Below are positions 48,374 through 60,989 of a DNA stretch of 64,000 nucleotides, in pieces (position 1 is the first letter of the stretch; the number at the start of each line of letters is the position of its first letter). The stretch comes from Sinotaia quadrata (Eukaryota; Mollusca; Gastropoda; Architaenioglossa; Viviparidae), in the NCBI GenBank assembly GCA_028829895.1, contig CM054177.1, positions 79,646,163 to 79,710,162 on the forward strand, written 5' to 3'. The translations under genes were made by a program, and so were the position numbers. The notes beneath the pieces were generated by a model that worked only from the letters and a program-made list of their open reading frames with translations, was not told the origin of the DNA and did not search any database.

Positions 48374-48424
48374 AAAATAGAAAGAACGAAATAAAAAGAA
48401 AGAAAGAAAGAAAGAAAGAAAGAA
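48080..48424. repeat. (GAAA)n polypurine tract, ~345 bp
   Basis: Almost uninterrupted purines on the plus strand, mostly GAAA/GAAAAA units. All frames across it are low-complexity artefacts. Confidence 0.98.
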
Positions 48425-49770
48425 GGTTATTACATGTATTAATTGCAAGCAATTCAACATTAGAGAAAACTAGTACAAACTGCAATATTGCCTTTTCATT
48501 TTTTTTTTTTTTTGGGGGGGGGGAGTCCGGAAAGGCACATTCAGAATGTTATTTACAATAATACTTATGGGTGTTTATTTGCACCAGTTCTCGAGTGACC
48601 TCTAAAAGCTTCAAATAATGGCCGGTAAGCTCAGCATTATGAGCTAGGGAGTTGGTGAAGATCGGTGGATAAAAATCTCAATGATTAAAGAGGTTGACAT
48701 TGGAATCTTGGACTTTCTGCAGTGTAAGACTAAAGCTTTTCCTCACAGCTATCGAATTCCCAACTTCTTCATCCTCGTCTGCGCTAGTACAGGTCAGTTA
48801 TCTTGTTGTTGAGTGTGGGGAACGCTTCCGGCTTCCGCCGCTTTCGCGTAGTCAGTTATCTCTGGAATTCCCTGCTTAAATAGCAAGAATTCCCCAGAGA
48901 TGACAAACTTTGGACTCGTAAGCTTCCATCCACAAAAGAATAAACAGGAGTTTGGAGTCAACTGCAACATAAACATCCATACTTTTCACTCAACTGCAAT
49001 ATAAACATCCATACTTTTCACGCAATTGCAAGTTCTGAAACAGCCCAAGTACATTATTTAGTACAGACGACAATCAGATTTTTAGAAAATCTGTGTCTTT
49101 TATACTGCAATATATTATTAATTATTATTATTACTGATGCTACAGCCAGCCCGTAATCTTCAACCTAGCAATTGTCTATAAAACGCACTTATGTTTAGTT
49201 CCCTCTTGGCCATCTGTCTATCTATTTCAAGTCTATTCAGGCGTGACTGAGGGCCGAGCCACATATATTATCTCACCAAGAGATGCATGCCCAGTTACAT
49301 CAGCTGCGACCCTGACTCGACTAAGTTGCGAAGAGTCAGAGGATTAACTAAGGGCACACGACACACCATTCATCATTACGTTCACTAATCCTTCACATAC
49401 ATATATACACGCTCACATTTTACACATGCATAATCACACTTATATTTTTTCACTGCGCAGAAATAGCAGCAATTGTTGATTTCGATTGTGTAAAAAGAGA
49501 GTGTAAAGCCGCGAGAGATTGATAAAGCGGTTGAAACAGATGTTTGTGAAACTTATGGGTAATAAATTAAACAACCATCTGCTATTTTTATTTAATTTTG
49601 CCAGTCAGCCTCACATTCCTTCGTGTCTAATCGGTGTTGTTCTTTCGCGAGTGTGTTTTAATCTGCGATGGTAGAAACTGATTTATTTATTTTTTTCTAA
49701 ATCGGGCGTCAGCATGAAGTGAACTCGCCATAAACAGCAATTAGATCTGATCCACACTATGATCAGGCAT
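48425..49770. other. Non-coding stretch with a 30-bp duplication
   Basis: 'caactgcaatataaacatcc' plus 'atacttttca' occurs twice at about 48959-49022. A segment at 48700-48792 is bounded by AG and GT and is open in one frame, but has no recognisable product. Confidence 0.45.
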
Positions 49771-49775
49771 CACAG

Positions 49776-49964
49776 CTTAACGGATAGATCTCATATAACA
49801 CGCTTAACGGATAGATCTCTTATAACACGCTTAACGGATAGATCTCATATAACACGCTTAACGGATAGATCTCTTATAACACGCTTAACGGATAGATCTC
49901 TTATAACACGCTTAACGGATAGATCTCTTATAACACGCTTAACGGATAGATCTCTTATAACACG
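49776..49964. repeat. 27-bp minisatellite, 7 copies
   Basis: Unit 'cttaacggatagatctcata' plus 'taacacg', with two variants (tcatat/tcttat) alternating at the left. It is a multiple of three, hence a periodic 87-aa frame. Confidence 0.97.
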
Positions 49965-50399
49965 CTTAACAGAAAAGTTATGTAATCGATACACTAGCAA
50001 AGAAACGCATGTCACTGACTAGTAGTACTAGTGAACTAGCACCAAAGCGTTTGTCAGAGCTGTTTAAATCACAATTTTAAGACTAAGATCTTCTAGCAGG
50101 AAACGACTTACTCAACCGGTAAGCGCATAAAGTTAACTTCATCTTAAAATTGAATCTTTTAGACTGAAACCGCCTATTTATTTTCATTGGCAAGCGGCCA
50201 AGACTAATACACTCTTTTCAAAAGAAGTCTTGTAAGCCTGTTCTGCTTGAACAGTTAAGAGTGCAATGACTACGTCAACTACAATTTACTACTTTTCCCA
50301 ATTCAAACTTCCCCTTTATTTTAACACTTCGCAGGCTCACAGGTGCACGCATACTTATCTCACAGCCACAGACGGCGACATTGTGAAAACGAAACCTAA
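49965..50399. other. Non-coding stretch upstream of the WxxW-gene promoter
   Basis: Nothing recognised. Confidence 0.4.
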
Positions 50400-50876
50400 G
50401 TGAGTTTGCCATAGAAGTCAGTTTCTTGAAGAGCAAAATTTGATTGGCTATCGCGAATTTCGCGCTCTACTTCGCGCGGTGTCATCCAGCGTCTGTTGAG
50501 ACCAGCGCGCGCCGTGACGTTGCATGGACCATCAGCCGTTTAGCATTGTTCGCAAAGCGGCGTCGAGGGAAAAAAAAAAAGGGGGACGGGGGGATTTTGG
50601 GGGACAGTAGGGACATTGGTGACGGGTGCATAAATGTCTTGGTGTTGTAGTATGAACTTGTGAGCGAAGCCGTCGGTAGTCACTCGGAGGCCGGTTGACA
50701 GGAGTGGCGTATCATCGGCGAAAGTTCACTAAAGTTGTGTGCCCTTGGCGGGCTTTGGAAGTTTATTTGATGAGTGAAAACTTTTTCGATTTCTCAGTGG
50801 TTTCTTTTGTGAATTTGGAACGTGAAGTGCGTTTCTGCGTGGTGGTATGAGGTATTGAGCTGTTCGTGAACTTAGA
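50400..50876 (+). promoter_or_regulatory. Promoter and 5' untranslated region of the WxxW-domain gene
   Basis: A marked CpG-rich patch (about 50450-50560) stands out from AT-rich DNA. Just upstream is an inverted CCAAT box (ATTGG at 50443-50447), and a half CRE (TGACG at 50515-50519) lies within it. No TATA box is clear. If transcription starts in the patch, the leader contains short upstream frames: ATG AAC TTG TGA (50652-50663), a 26-codon frame (50770-50850) and ATG AGG TAT TGA (50847-50858). These could lower translation of the main frame. Confidence 0.5.
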
Positions 50877-50952
50877 ATGGCGGAAGGAGTTATGACCTTT
50901 CTGCTAGTCGTCTGCTGCTTGATTAGTATACTTTTGAGAGGCACCTCAGCAG
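50877..50952 (+). CDS. Exon 1 (signal peptide) of a secreted WxxW-domain protein
   Basis: The ATG at 50877 has a strong context (A at -3, G at +4). It encodes MAEGVMTFLLVVCCLISI, then LLRGTSA plus one base of the next codon. Residues 7-20 form a hydrophobic core and T-S-A at 23-25 is a good signal peptidase site, so the mature protein should begin at residue 26. The exon ends at a GTAGGC donor (50953) in phase 1. Exon 2 at 62309 supplies the two missing bases, keeping one continuous frame. The product is predicted to be secreted. This exon is too short to stand out as an open frame. Confidence 0.75.
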
Positions 50953-51239
50953 GTAGGCATGATTTTTAAAAAAAAAAGTTAAAGTAAACGCATGATTGTC
51001 TTTTGGCCATTCATTATTTTTAATTATTCTTTCTGTTGTCAGCATTAATCTTGAGCCTTTGTTTTGCTTAGTGTACTAGTGTAGGCTTATTGACGTTATG
51101 TCTGGTTGTAGTTTTATGGATGGAGTTTGATGGTCTGTATTATGTGCCTAGTTGTCGTAGTTTTATGGAGTTTGATATTCTCGAAATCTTAGAAGACGGT
51201 TATAGTCGCTACATGTGTTTATCTATGTATATTTATGTT

Positions 51240-51297
<58 letters not shown>

Positions 51298-51298
51298 T
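51240..51298. repeat. (TG)n(AG)n microsatellite
   Basis: About 38 bp of TG followed by about 18 bp of AG. Confidence 0.97.
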
Positions 51299-51779
51299 AT
51301 TTGATTGTAAAGAAAATGGAAAGATGAAAGAAAAATATGCACACGCGCGAATCATTAATGCTGTTATAATTCATCAATATCAGAGATTACAAGAGGGCAA
51401 ATGAGATTAGTAAATTAAACGACGTGAACACATACACGCGCACATGTAAGCAATGAAAAAACCGGACTGATAATCTTGTAACAAATCCAGCTAGCAGAAA
51501 CCCCGAGTCGCGATTGCGACCCAAGTTTGGCTCGTGTAGGTATTGAAATGTGCCCATCCAAACATTGAGTCGGCTTAGAGTTATGAGTCATTTGGGGTGG
51601 GCCACCAGTGTGTGAAGTGATTAGATTTTTATTTTACTGATTGCCACCAGTTTTGGAAATGATTATATTTCTTTTCACCAATGATTGTCGTTCTTCACTC
51701 AGACATTCTCAAGGTATTGCAGTTTGATGGTTTACCCCCCCCCCCCCAACGTTAAGTATTTGCTCCCTCGGTAGGCCTC

Positions 51780-52385
51780 TGTATTATTACTGTTAATGAA
51801 ATTGAAAGTATTCATACCTACCTGTATGTATTAGAAAGTTGGTATTACTGGTATCTACAGGCAGATATTAACCAGTAGTGTAACCTTTATCTACGCGTAG
51901 ATATTGGCTAGTTGACTTGTAGGTATTAACTACCGTAGTTGTGTAACTGACATTTATTAACTAGTTGTGTAACTGATATTCACTTATAAGTATTAATTAG
52001 TAGTGTAACAGATAACTACATGTATGTATTAACTAGTTGTATAAATGATATATACTTGTAGGCATTAACTAGTTGTGTAACTGTAACTGATATTTTCTTA
52101 TAGAAGTTAACTAGCTGTGTAACTGATAGCCTGTAGGTGTTAGTAGTTGGTAACTGATATTTAATTGTAGGTATTAACTAGTTAGGTAAAAGATATTTAC
52201 TTATTAACTAGTTAGGTAAAAGATATTTACTTATTAACTAGTTAGGTAAAAGATATTTACTTGTAGGTATTAACTAGTTAGGTAAAAGATATTTACTTGT
52301 AGGTATTAACTAGTTAGGTAAAATATATTTTCTTTCAGGTATTAAGTAGTAGTATGAACTAATATTTACGTTCAAATATTAATTA
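51780..52385. repeat. ~36-48 bp tandem repeat, about 14 copies
   Basis: The core 'gtattaactagttgtgtaac' plus 'tgatatttacttgtag' is strongly varied on the left. A homogeneous block ('taggtaaaagatatttactt') at 52170-52325 includes three shortened units. Confidence 0.9.
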
Positions 52386-52604
52386 CCTACTTTACAAACT
52401 AGCTATGGCATACTATATTGCAAACATTGCTGATATCTGTAGGTTTTTAGTTAGGCTTTTCTCTCACTCACTTCCCTCTCCTTTTCTTGTAAATATACAG
52501 TTATTGCTGGCTGGTACCAAATTATTACCTCTACGTATAATAGTAAATGCATTATAGCTAGTTGTACTGAATATTCATTCTAAATTGTAAGTAATAACAC
52601 CCTC

Positions 52605-52715
52605 TTGTTATACCTAGATTCGTGACTAATATCACCTTCTTATTATGCTTAGATTCGTGACTAATATCACATATTGTTATGCCTAGATTCGTGACATACC
52701 TCGATTCGTGACTAA
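52605..52715. repeat. ~36-bp repeat, about 3 copies
   Basis: 'agattcgtgactaatatcac' recurs with deletions. Confidence 0.85.
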
Positions 52716-53247
52716 AACCTACAAATATACACTTAGAGCAGCAGATTTAGAATTTCTTTACAGCTAGCTAACTCACACTAACATTTTATTTTTACAGTAG
52801 TTACTCAAACTAACATACATGTACATATTTACAGGTAGTTATTATAACCAACATTTCTACTGTACCCAACATTTAAAAAAAAATAAAGATAGCTAAAATA
52901 AAAGCTATTGTAACTAACATTTCATGATATTACTAGGTAGTAGCCTGGGTATGAATATTAATTACTACTGTGTGGATATTATTTTCGAGTCTAGCAGTGC
53001 CAAGACGGTTATATTAATCGGTACGTCGCTTGATAGTTCCTCTTTGACAATTTCGCCCGGGGAATATATATTCCAGTGAATCGTGTTCACTGAACCGGCG
53101 CTTTCGTGTTCCAAGAATAATGCATGAAGATTTGGGCGTAAGACTGTCATTGTTTGTCACCGTTAGTACGTGCACTTCTGTACTGACCTTCAGCTTAAGA
53201 GGTCAGATCTGTACCGCTGCCCGAAATAAAAGATTAGTGGAGAGCCA

Positions 53248-53428
53248 GTTTATTTACAGACTCAGGGTCTTCTAATAAACTTGCCCTGACAGGAGCAGGC
53301 TGGGTCTTTTTACTTTCAGACTCAGGGTCTTCTCTTAAACTTGCCCTGACAGGAGCAGGCTTTATCTTTTTACTTACAGACTCAGGGTCTTCTCCTAAAC
53401 TTGCCATGATAGGAGCAGGCTGGATCTT
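53248..53428. repeat. 60-bp minisatellite, 3 copies
   Basis: 'ctcagggtcttct' at 53261, 53321 and 53381, followed by 'aaacttgccctgacaggagc'. Confidence 0.95.
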
Positions 53429-53580
53429 TAGCTCGATCCATCTAGCGGACGGGTGTGCTGATTTTCAGCCATGTGCCGACTAGGCGCACTATTGTAGTGT
53501 AGCCTCGGCTATCCATGATTAAACATGAAAAACGAACGCTGAAGACATTTGGGGAGATTAATCGATGTTTGTAAACGGGC

Positions 53581-53691
<111 letters not shown>

Positions 53692-54063
53692 AGTTTGTTA
53701 TAAAGTGAATAGTATCGGGTTGTATGAAATCATGACTCCGATTGTTCATATTTCTAAACAGATTCTTATCGTTTGACTAGGGTGCGAAAAATACTTATGA
53801 GATTTTCATTGATAAACATGTATAATAGAGATAATAAAAGATCATTTCATTAGATGACAGAATATCCAACAGCTAACATTAATTTCATAAAGCTGCAAAT
53901 GTGTTGTTTTCTAAATAAGAAACAAACAAATCTTTATTTATTTATTTTTTAAAGAAACTTCTATTTAGGTCTCATTAGTATATTACTAAAATCTTTACTT
54001 CATTTTATGACTGAAAATACACTTTTTATTATTGGTAAAAGTATAATATGGTATTTAATGAAT

Positions 54064-54484
54064 TTGGCTCTTGACATTGCCAGTACTGTGTTTCATCATC
54101 TTATTCATTAGTCTTTGTTATCTTTGACGTTTTAATGTAGTAGTTTGAAACAAATTTGGCTCTTGACATCGCCACTGCTGTACTTCATCATCTCATTCAT
54201 TAGTCTTTGTTATCTTTGACGTTTTAATGTAGTAGTTTGAAACAAATTTGGCTCTTGACATCGCCACTGCTGTACTTCATCATCTCATTCATTAGTCTTT
54301 GTTATCTTTGACGTTTTAATGTAGTAGTTTGAAACAAATTTGGCTCTTGACATCGCCACTGCTGTACTTCATCATCTCATTCATTAGTCTTTGTTATCTT
54401 TGACGTTTTAATGTAGTAGTTTGAAACAAATTTGGTTCTTGACATCGCCAGTGCTGTACTTCATCATCTCATTCATTAGTCTTT
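54064..54484. repeat. 92-bp minisatellite, about 4.6 copies
   Basis: 'ttggctcttgacatcgccac' recurs at 54064, 54156, 54248, 54340 and 54432. The middle copies are identical, while the first and last are more diverged. Confidence 0.97.
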
Positions 54485-57400
54485 TAATTTGGTCATTTGA
54501 TTTATTAAATTTAATGCATTATTAGTGTTGTCATCCAATCATTTAATTAATTTGACTGTTGTCATTATCACTTTTCAGACAGATATTTAGTGAATCATGA
54601 GCTATAAAATTTATTAGTAGATGTTTCTTTCAGTCTTAAAGGAGAATTTTTTTTTTAATGTTTCTATAGTTTCCATTGCAGTTGCAATAGTATATTAATC
54701 TAAATCACTTGTTAGTTGTCTGATAAACTGAGTACTTATAATTCTTATTTTTATATTTATTGATCTCTAGATCTTCGCATTACTAAACAAATGATCTTTC
54801 TGATGGTTACTTTATTAATCACAATGATACGCTTTAAAAATATTATAATTGCTTTTAATTTATATACTTTTAATATTTTCATTGTCATACCCAACCTACG
54901 TGCATGTATATAAAGTCAACCGGAAGTGGCAAATGCTTTCCTGCGGCCATCCGTTATAGGGCCGAGCCCCGTTAAAATTAACAGACATACATAAGTGGTT
55001 TCGTGAAGGAACACAACATACATTAGCTTAGGATTGGTTTATTGGTTGTACTGAGTGACCAGCTTACGGCCTCGAATTATGGGTTTGAATCTGATCCGAG
55101 CATACTTATATCTCCTAGCTTTCATTTTATCTTTAAAAATAAAATCCCAGCAAAACAAGAGCAGTGGAATTTAAGGATCGTATCTTCCGCGGGATCACGC
55201 GCTATATTGTTAAAACAAACCAATCCTGGGCTGCTGAAAGTAATGTTGATTCATTCCACGAGGTCGTTTTGTCCTGAGATTTGTCCTGAGATACCCGGGA
55301 CGAAGACTGTCTACTCCGAGTGCAATTTACTACTTCACTGACTCACTCCTTCCTGCAGATCTCGCACTGACGTCACTGATAAGCGAACCGACAAATCGCC
55401 AGTGGCAAAATGTCAATCAGGTAGACTCGACATCTCGCGACCTGAAAAATGTACAGAATCTCTAATTTTATATATATTTTTCCTGCATCAGCCACAGAAG
55501 ACTATCGCTCACGAATTGCGTCAGGTGCTGCAGCTGTTATTTATTTTAATTTTTGCTTTGTGCTTTATTTTTCTGCAAGTGACGTGAACTTTGGTGCTGA
55601 TTTTTGTAGGATTTTTTCGCGAGCGATGAGGGATCGGACAGCATCAGTCAGTAAAGCGGGTTGGCGTAGTACAGTTATCACTTATCAGTGCTTTGGGGCG
55701 CACAATGTGGTAACAAATCAAAATGTTAACATATTGCCTCTTAGCGCCACGACCAGTGTCCTCTGCAAAGCTCGCATTCGGATTTCATTACTGAGGAACA
55801 TACACCATCAGAAGCGGGAAGGGGGAGGGTACGATTCCCTGTTGATTCTGTGTTTGAAAAGCAAATTAAATAACAGAACGATGGTTCAATATTGTTTCGT
55901 CACACACACTTGGCAGCAGGCCTGACTGACTACCGTTAAGAGCTCACCTGAATCTCTTTGGGACAGACGGTCACTTCTTTGTGCCCTAGTAAACGCCTTG
56001 ACCTTGCCCCGCTCCTTGGGACAATATTGACTTCAGAAGAAATTGTCAATCTCAGGAATTTGGTTTTTATTCGCCCCATTTCCTTGTCCAAACATTGCGA
56101 ATGGTGCTATGTTATTTAACTTTGTCAATCACTAGTAAGGTACGGCCGTCTTATTGCTTGTCCTAAAACATAAAATGTTAAAAACTATAATGAAAGAACC
56201 GAGTGGAAGGTTAACAAAGAAATATGTATCGTTGTGTCAGCCGCGTAGTGTATCGCTCAGTCGTCTGTTTGTTAACTCAGGTACTGTTCGAACTTTCGCT
56301 TTTTAGTGGTCGTATTTTGAACGTGGATGGTGGCTAGTGGAATCTGTGTCAGATGGTGAGAATCAATTCGTGACGTCAGTGTCTATTGACCTCCTATCGA
56401 GTTGATTTGTTTAAAATCAATCATATCCTCATACAATCTAAATTGTGGTTCTGATTCAAATCTCGGTCAAAGAGGCCACCTTCGAGAGACTGCGATTTAG
56501 AGATGTTTGCATTGAAAAGCATTCATTCACCTTTCGAGTTCATTGGTGAGCGACAACTAGTGCAATTATGTACCCGCCTTATCTTCAGCATATATGCCAG
56601 TGAATAAAATAAACAAACTAGTTGATTTGCAGAGATTTTTCAAAGAGTTTCATGAAGGAAGGCTAATCAGAGTATGTCTCGAGAGTGATCTGTTCTTGGC
56701 TAAAAACAATATCAGTCGTTGAAATTTAAAAACAAATCTTGAATTTAAAAACTATTGCTTTTAAAATTGTAAACTAAAAAATGGTTATTGATTAAAATAA
56801 TTAGATTGTTAAACTGTCAAGAACCAGCTATAACTTCATTTTTCCCTTCTATCGTAATTTGGACTTGGGTGCCCAGATAAACATCTTACCACAAACCTTA
56901 AGTTTTCCCCATTACTATAGTAATAGATAGCTGCTTGAATTCAATTCGTGGTTGTTTCTTGTCACGTGGAACACAAATAGTGCCCGAGTGACGTATGCTT
57001 AAAAATAATTTCTTTGACCTATATCCAAATTCAATTGGCACCCACCTGTCCCACATTGTGCTTGCGTCATACTTCACACGGACGGCAGAGACTGGTTTCC
57101 AGCCGAGACTTCTTTGGGCGAGCTCTCAGTATGTTGTGAGCCGAACATATCGGTGTTAGTAGGTTACGTACCAACAAATAGAATACCCACCGTCACCACC
57201 ACCAACTACAACAAATAAAATTAGGTGTGTGTGTGTGTGTGTGTGTGTGGAATATATGATCTTTCCAAACATACGTAATTGTTTTTCTTGTTCGATTTGT
57301 CATAGCGTGTGAAATAAGCTTAATAATTTTTAAATACCCGTTTTGGCCAATTTTTTTGTGTATGTATGTGTGTGCACAATAGTCGGGTGTAACTGTGTTG

Positions 57401-57700
57401 TGTAAGAAGAAACCTTTCCCTTCACAACCCGGATATATATGAAGACGAGGACGAGATCGGGTAGATACTTCGAGCGAGGATTACTAATAAATATGGCGTA
57501 CAGTTAGTTCAAGGGGACGTACGTGATAGCCAATTCCCCCCTAACCCCTCCCACCCTCTCGAAAGGCAGTGACTGAATGGAGCGCGACACTTCACGACTT
57601 CGTAATTTTATAAAACGGCAAAATTGTGTGTGCACACCGAAAAAATACGTCAAAGTCTGTATTGAACGTCACCTGCACGTGCATTTGTACTCGATACAAT
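54485..57700. other. Mostly unique intronic DNA
   Basis: It contains the longest non-repetitive open frame of the window (55449-55925, 158 codons) but no family motif, and its upstream context lacks a credible exon structure. A (GT)n run lies at about 57226-57248. At 55035-55105 a weak B-box-like 'ggtttgaatctgatcc' may be a decayed SINE. Confidence 0.4.
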
Positions 57701-57709
57701 AATAAATGT

Positions 57710-58015
57710 ACTTTTGTTTTTCGTGTATACTTGACAAGTTGTATATCTTATTAGACTGGATTTTTTTGTTTTTCGTGTATACTGGACAACTCGGCCATTG
57801 TATGTCTTGTTAGACTGGACTACTTGACAACTTGCATGTCTTATTAGACCGGACTTTTGTTTTTCGTGTGTAATTGACAACTCAGCCATTGTATGTCTTA
57901 TTAGACTGGACTTTTGTTTGTTGTGTATACTGGACAGCTCGGCCATTGTATGTCTTATTAGATTGGACTTTTGTTTGTTATGTATATTTGACAACTCGGC
58001 CATGTCTATTTTACA
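57710..58015. repeat. ~55-65 bp tandem repeat, about 5 copies
   Basis: Units of 'ttagactggacttttgtttt', then 'tcgtgtatactggacaactc' and 'ggccattgtatgtctta', with deletions in some copies. Confidence 0.92.
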
Positions 58016-58220
58016 AGACTGGGCTATTGTATAGTGAGAGCTCTGTTACTATCTGTTTAGTGAGACTGGATATTGTATAGTGAGAGCTCTGTTACTATCT
58101 GTTTAGTGAGACTGGATATTGTATAGTGAGAGCTCTGTTACTATCTGTTTAGTGAGACTGGATATTGTATAGTGAGAGCTCTGTTGCTATCTGTTTAGTG
58201 AGACTGGATATTGTATAGTT
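58016..58220. repeat. 46-bp minisatellite, about 4.5 copies
   Basis: 'tattgtatagtgagagctct' and 'gttactatctgtttagtgag' at 46-bp spacing (for example 58025, 58071). One base change is seen in the last full copy. Confidence 0.96.
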
Positions 58221-58910
58221 TATATACATGGAACTGCATGTAATTATTTTGTGTCCGTTGGTAAGTTTTGTATACTGTCTGTTCTATTTTAGATTGTTAG
58301 ACTCTCACATAAACATGGATACTTTGAAAGTAAGATTGGATCAACAAAACGATTCCACCAGGCCGCATTGACTTTCTTTTTTTTAAACTTCGACTGGCAT
58401 GCTTTGACCTTTGTATTTGTAGCAGACGAAATTGTCACTGGATACCGTTTCAGTACTCGGCGCTTTTTAGCAGCTTTTCTTTTTTGAACCAAGATATAAC
58501 TCTGGTATAGGGTTGTCAATAATAGGATGGTAATTTATCAGCACACATAAACATTCTGTGGAGGAATTTGTCAGCCACAAGTGGACACCCATATATCTTA
58601 CGGTCTGGCTCCAATGGCATTCGATAGAAAGTGAAGGGTACATCACATTGACAGTCACAGCGTTAGAATGGAAAATGTTCAAAACAAGATTGATTTTGAA
58701 TTTTAAAAAAAATTCTCCAGTTGTTTGTACGTCCACGCACTGCATAGTGCTTTCCAATGTTTTATTTAAGGTTTATAGCTTAAGAAAACAGTATTAAATG
58801 CGACTGATTTTTTTGTAAGATTATTGCATGAGCAATGAAAACCGGAATCTGTTTTTACAGTAGCTATGGCAACGCGCAAGCTCCTTGATCTAGTTAAGGA
58901 GGGAGAGTCG
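58221..58910. other. Non-coding intronic stretch
   Basis: Nothing recognised. The open frames on both strands have no motif. Confidence 0.4.
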
Positions 58911-58914
58911 TGAA

Positions 58915-59612
58915 TAGACCCACTGCTCGGCACAGTTCTTTCTGGTCCTATAGACCCACTGCTCGGCACAGTTCTGTTCTGGTCCTATAGACCCACTGCT
59001 CGGCACAGTTCTTTCTGGTCCTATAGACCCACTGCTCGGCACAGTTCTTTCTGGTCCTATAGACCCACTGCTCGGCACAGTTCTTTCTGGCCATATAGAC
59101 CCACTGCTCGGCACAGTTCTTTCTGGTCCTATAGACCCACTGCTCGGCACAGTTCTGTTCTGGTCCTATAGACCCATTGCTCGGCACAGTTCTGTTCTGG
59201 CCATATAGACCCACTGCTCGGCACAGTTCTGTTCTGGCCGTATAGACCCACTGCTCGGCACAGTTCTGTTCTGGCCATATAGACCCACTGCTCGGCACAG
59301 TTCTGTTCTGGTCCTATAGACCCACTGCTCGGCACAGTTCTGTTCTGGCCGTATAGACCCACTGCTCGGCACAGTTCTGTTCTGGCCATATAGACCCACT
59401 GCTCGGCACAGTTCTGTTCTGGTCCTATAGACCCACTGCTCGGCACAGTTCTGTTCTGGTCCTATAGACCCACTGCTCGGCACAGTTCTGTTCTGGTCAT
59501 ATAAACCCACGGTTCGGCACAGTACTAGTTTGATCTGTAGACCCACTGCTCCACACAGCTCTATTCTGGTCATACAGACCCACTGCTCGATTAGCTCTAT
59601 TCTGGTCTTGTC
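58915..59612. repeat. 36/37-bp minisatellite, 16 good copies plus 3 diverged
   Basis: Unit 'agacccactgctcggcacag' plus 'ttctgttctggtcctat'. A 36-bp form lacks the G ('ttctttctgg') and is confined to the left part. The tail variants tcctat, ccatat and ccgtat recur in a semi-regular order. The three rightmost copies are diverged. Confidence 0.97.
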
Positions 59613-59679
59613 GGAAACATGTATCACCAGACTCAAGTAATGCCAATCATCTAACCTCACTCAAAAAAGATTTTAGACC

Positions 59680-59960
59680 AATCTAGTAGTCCAGTCTAGT
59701 GAAAAAATAATCCAGCAAAATAAATTCTTGTCCAATAATGTAAACTAGTGAAAACAATAGTCCAATGGAATAGATTCTAGTCCAAGAAGTATTCTGATAT
59801 TGAATAAAATTATCCGGCACATAAAATTTACACCAACAAAATAGTTCAGTAAAATTGTCCTCATGGTAGTCCAATAACGAATAAAATGGTCAACGACAGT
59901 AGTTTAATACTGATTAAAATAGTCCTACAAGATAATTTGACCAAGTGATGACATAAGGTC
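59680..59960. repeat. Degenerate ~45-50 bp repeat
   Basis: 'agtccaataatgtaaactag', 'aaaatagtcc' and 'gtccaa' motifs recur loosely. Unit boundaries are unclear. Confidence 0.5.
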
Positions 59961-60290
59961 AAGAAACTTAAATCTCTTATGAATTGTGTTCTAAATTTAT
60001 ATTTAACTTTAAACTTACACGTCAGCGTTTCTATTGTGGTCGTAATTTTAAATATACACACGTTGCTTACAATCGCTAGCCAAAATGCTGCTCACAGTTG
60101 CTGGGCATATTGTTATTTATGATCATTACACGTTGATCAAGAGTCCAACACCTAGTTATATATCAAGCAAACAGACAGAATTTGTTGGTATATTGCACAA
60201 CTTTGTATTCATAACTATATCAAACGTACACATACGCACATCCATGCGCGCGCAGACACCCACGCACCAAACACACTACCACCCACGCAT

Positions 60291-60291
<1 letters not shown>

Positions 60292-60366
<75 letters not shown>
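60292..60366. repeat. (AC)n microsatellite, ~75 bp
   Basis: Pure CA repeat. Confidence 0.99.
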
Positions 60367-60368
<2 letters not shown>

Positions 60369-60985
60369 CAAGCATTGCTTTTGCCGGAACACAAAGGGAT
60401 TGTTCAGTAATTAATTGCCCGGAAGACTTGCATTTATTTCATTTCCCGTTTTGACACAATATTATATACATGTATTGTATTTCTTTGCAAGTGATTTGTG
60501 TTTGCGGGTGTCATTTAATATAAGACAGGAAGTAGACGTATATTTTTTCTACTATATGTGTGTCTGTGTATGTGAATGAGTATGTGTGTGTGTATGTCTC
60601 CGACCAAATTTTTAAACTCTCCTTTCTTTTTTTGATTTCCACTAAACAAAAGGCTTGTAATTTTTTTCTTGACAGATTACTTCCGAGATTTATTTCAGGC
60701 GTAAAGTGTGTAGTTTTGTGATGCAATGGATTAAAATAGCCTAAACCAGAAACAGAGGAGTTATCTCATAAAGTGACACTTTATTAATCTTCCCTTCGTG
60801 ATAAGGACTTTTGACACTCAGTGTCATGCTGGAGAGACGAACCAGATTGTTTACTTGGAAAGAGAATTTTTCTCCTGCTTTTTGTCTCTTAACATGACAA
60901 ATACGAGTCTTGCAGTTCGTTTCAAATATAGACTCTCGTATAATCCTATCTTGGTCTCATATCAAGACACACGTGTCATGCATTG
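60367..60985. other. Non-coding intronic stretch
   Basis: Nothing recognised. Confidence 0.4.
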
Positions 60986-60989
60986 GAAG

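Noticed and set aside
47942..48485. Phe/Leu/Ser-rich and Lys/Glu-rich long frames
   Set aside because: These are artefacts of the (GAAA)n and (TG)n tracts.
48605..48690. Short similarity (complement) to 36155-36200 around 'ctccctagctc...tgagctta'
   Set aside because: Only ~25-30 bases align. This is not enough to call a shared repeat family.
48700..48792. AG...GT-bounded segment with an open frame starting Cys-Lys-Thr
   Set aside because: No family resemblance and no neighbouring exon in a compatible phase.
55035..55105. Possible second tRNA-derived SINE (B-box-like ggtttgaatctgatcc)
   Set aside because: The A box is not convincing and the B box deviates at key positions. There is no terminal structure.
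55359..55420. 62-bp exon candidate with a strong acceptor (ttcctgcag) and donor (GTAGAC) in the WxxW intron
   Set aside because: Inserting it between exons 1 and 2 shifts the frame and produces an early stop in exon 2. It would need RNA evidence as an alternative exon.
55449..55925. 158-codon plus-strand open frame, the longest outside repeats
   Set aside because: It has no recognisable domain and lies inside the WxxW intron without a promoter or poly(A) context of its own. The composition looks like random open sequence.
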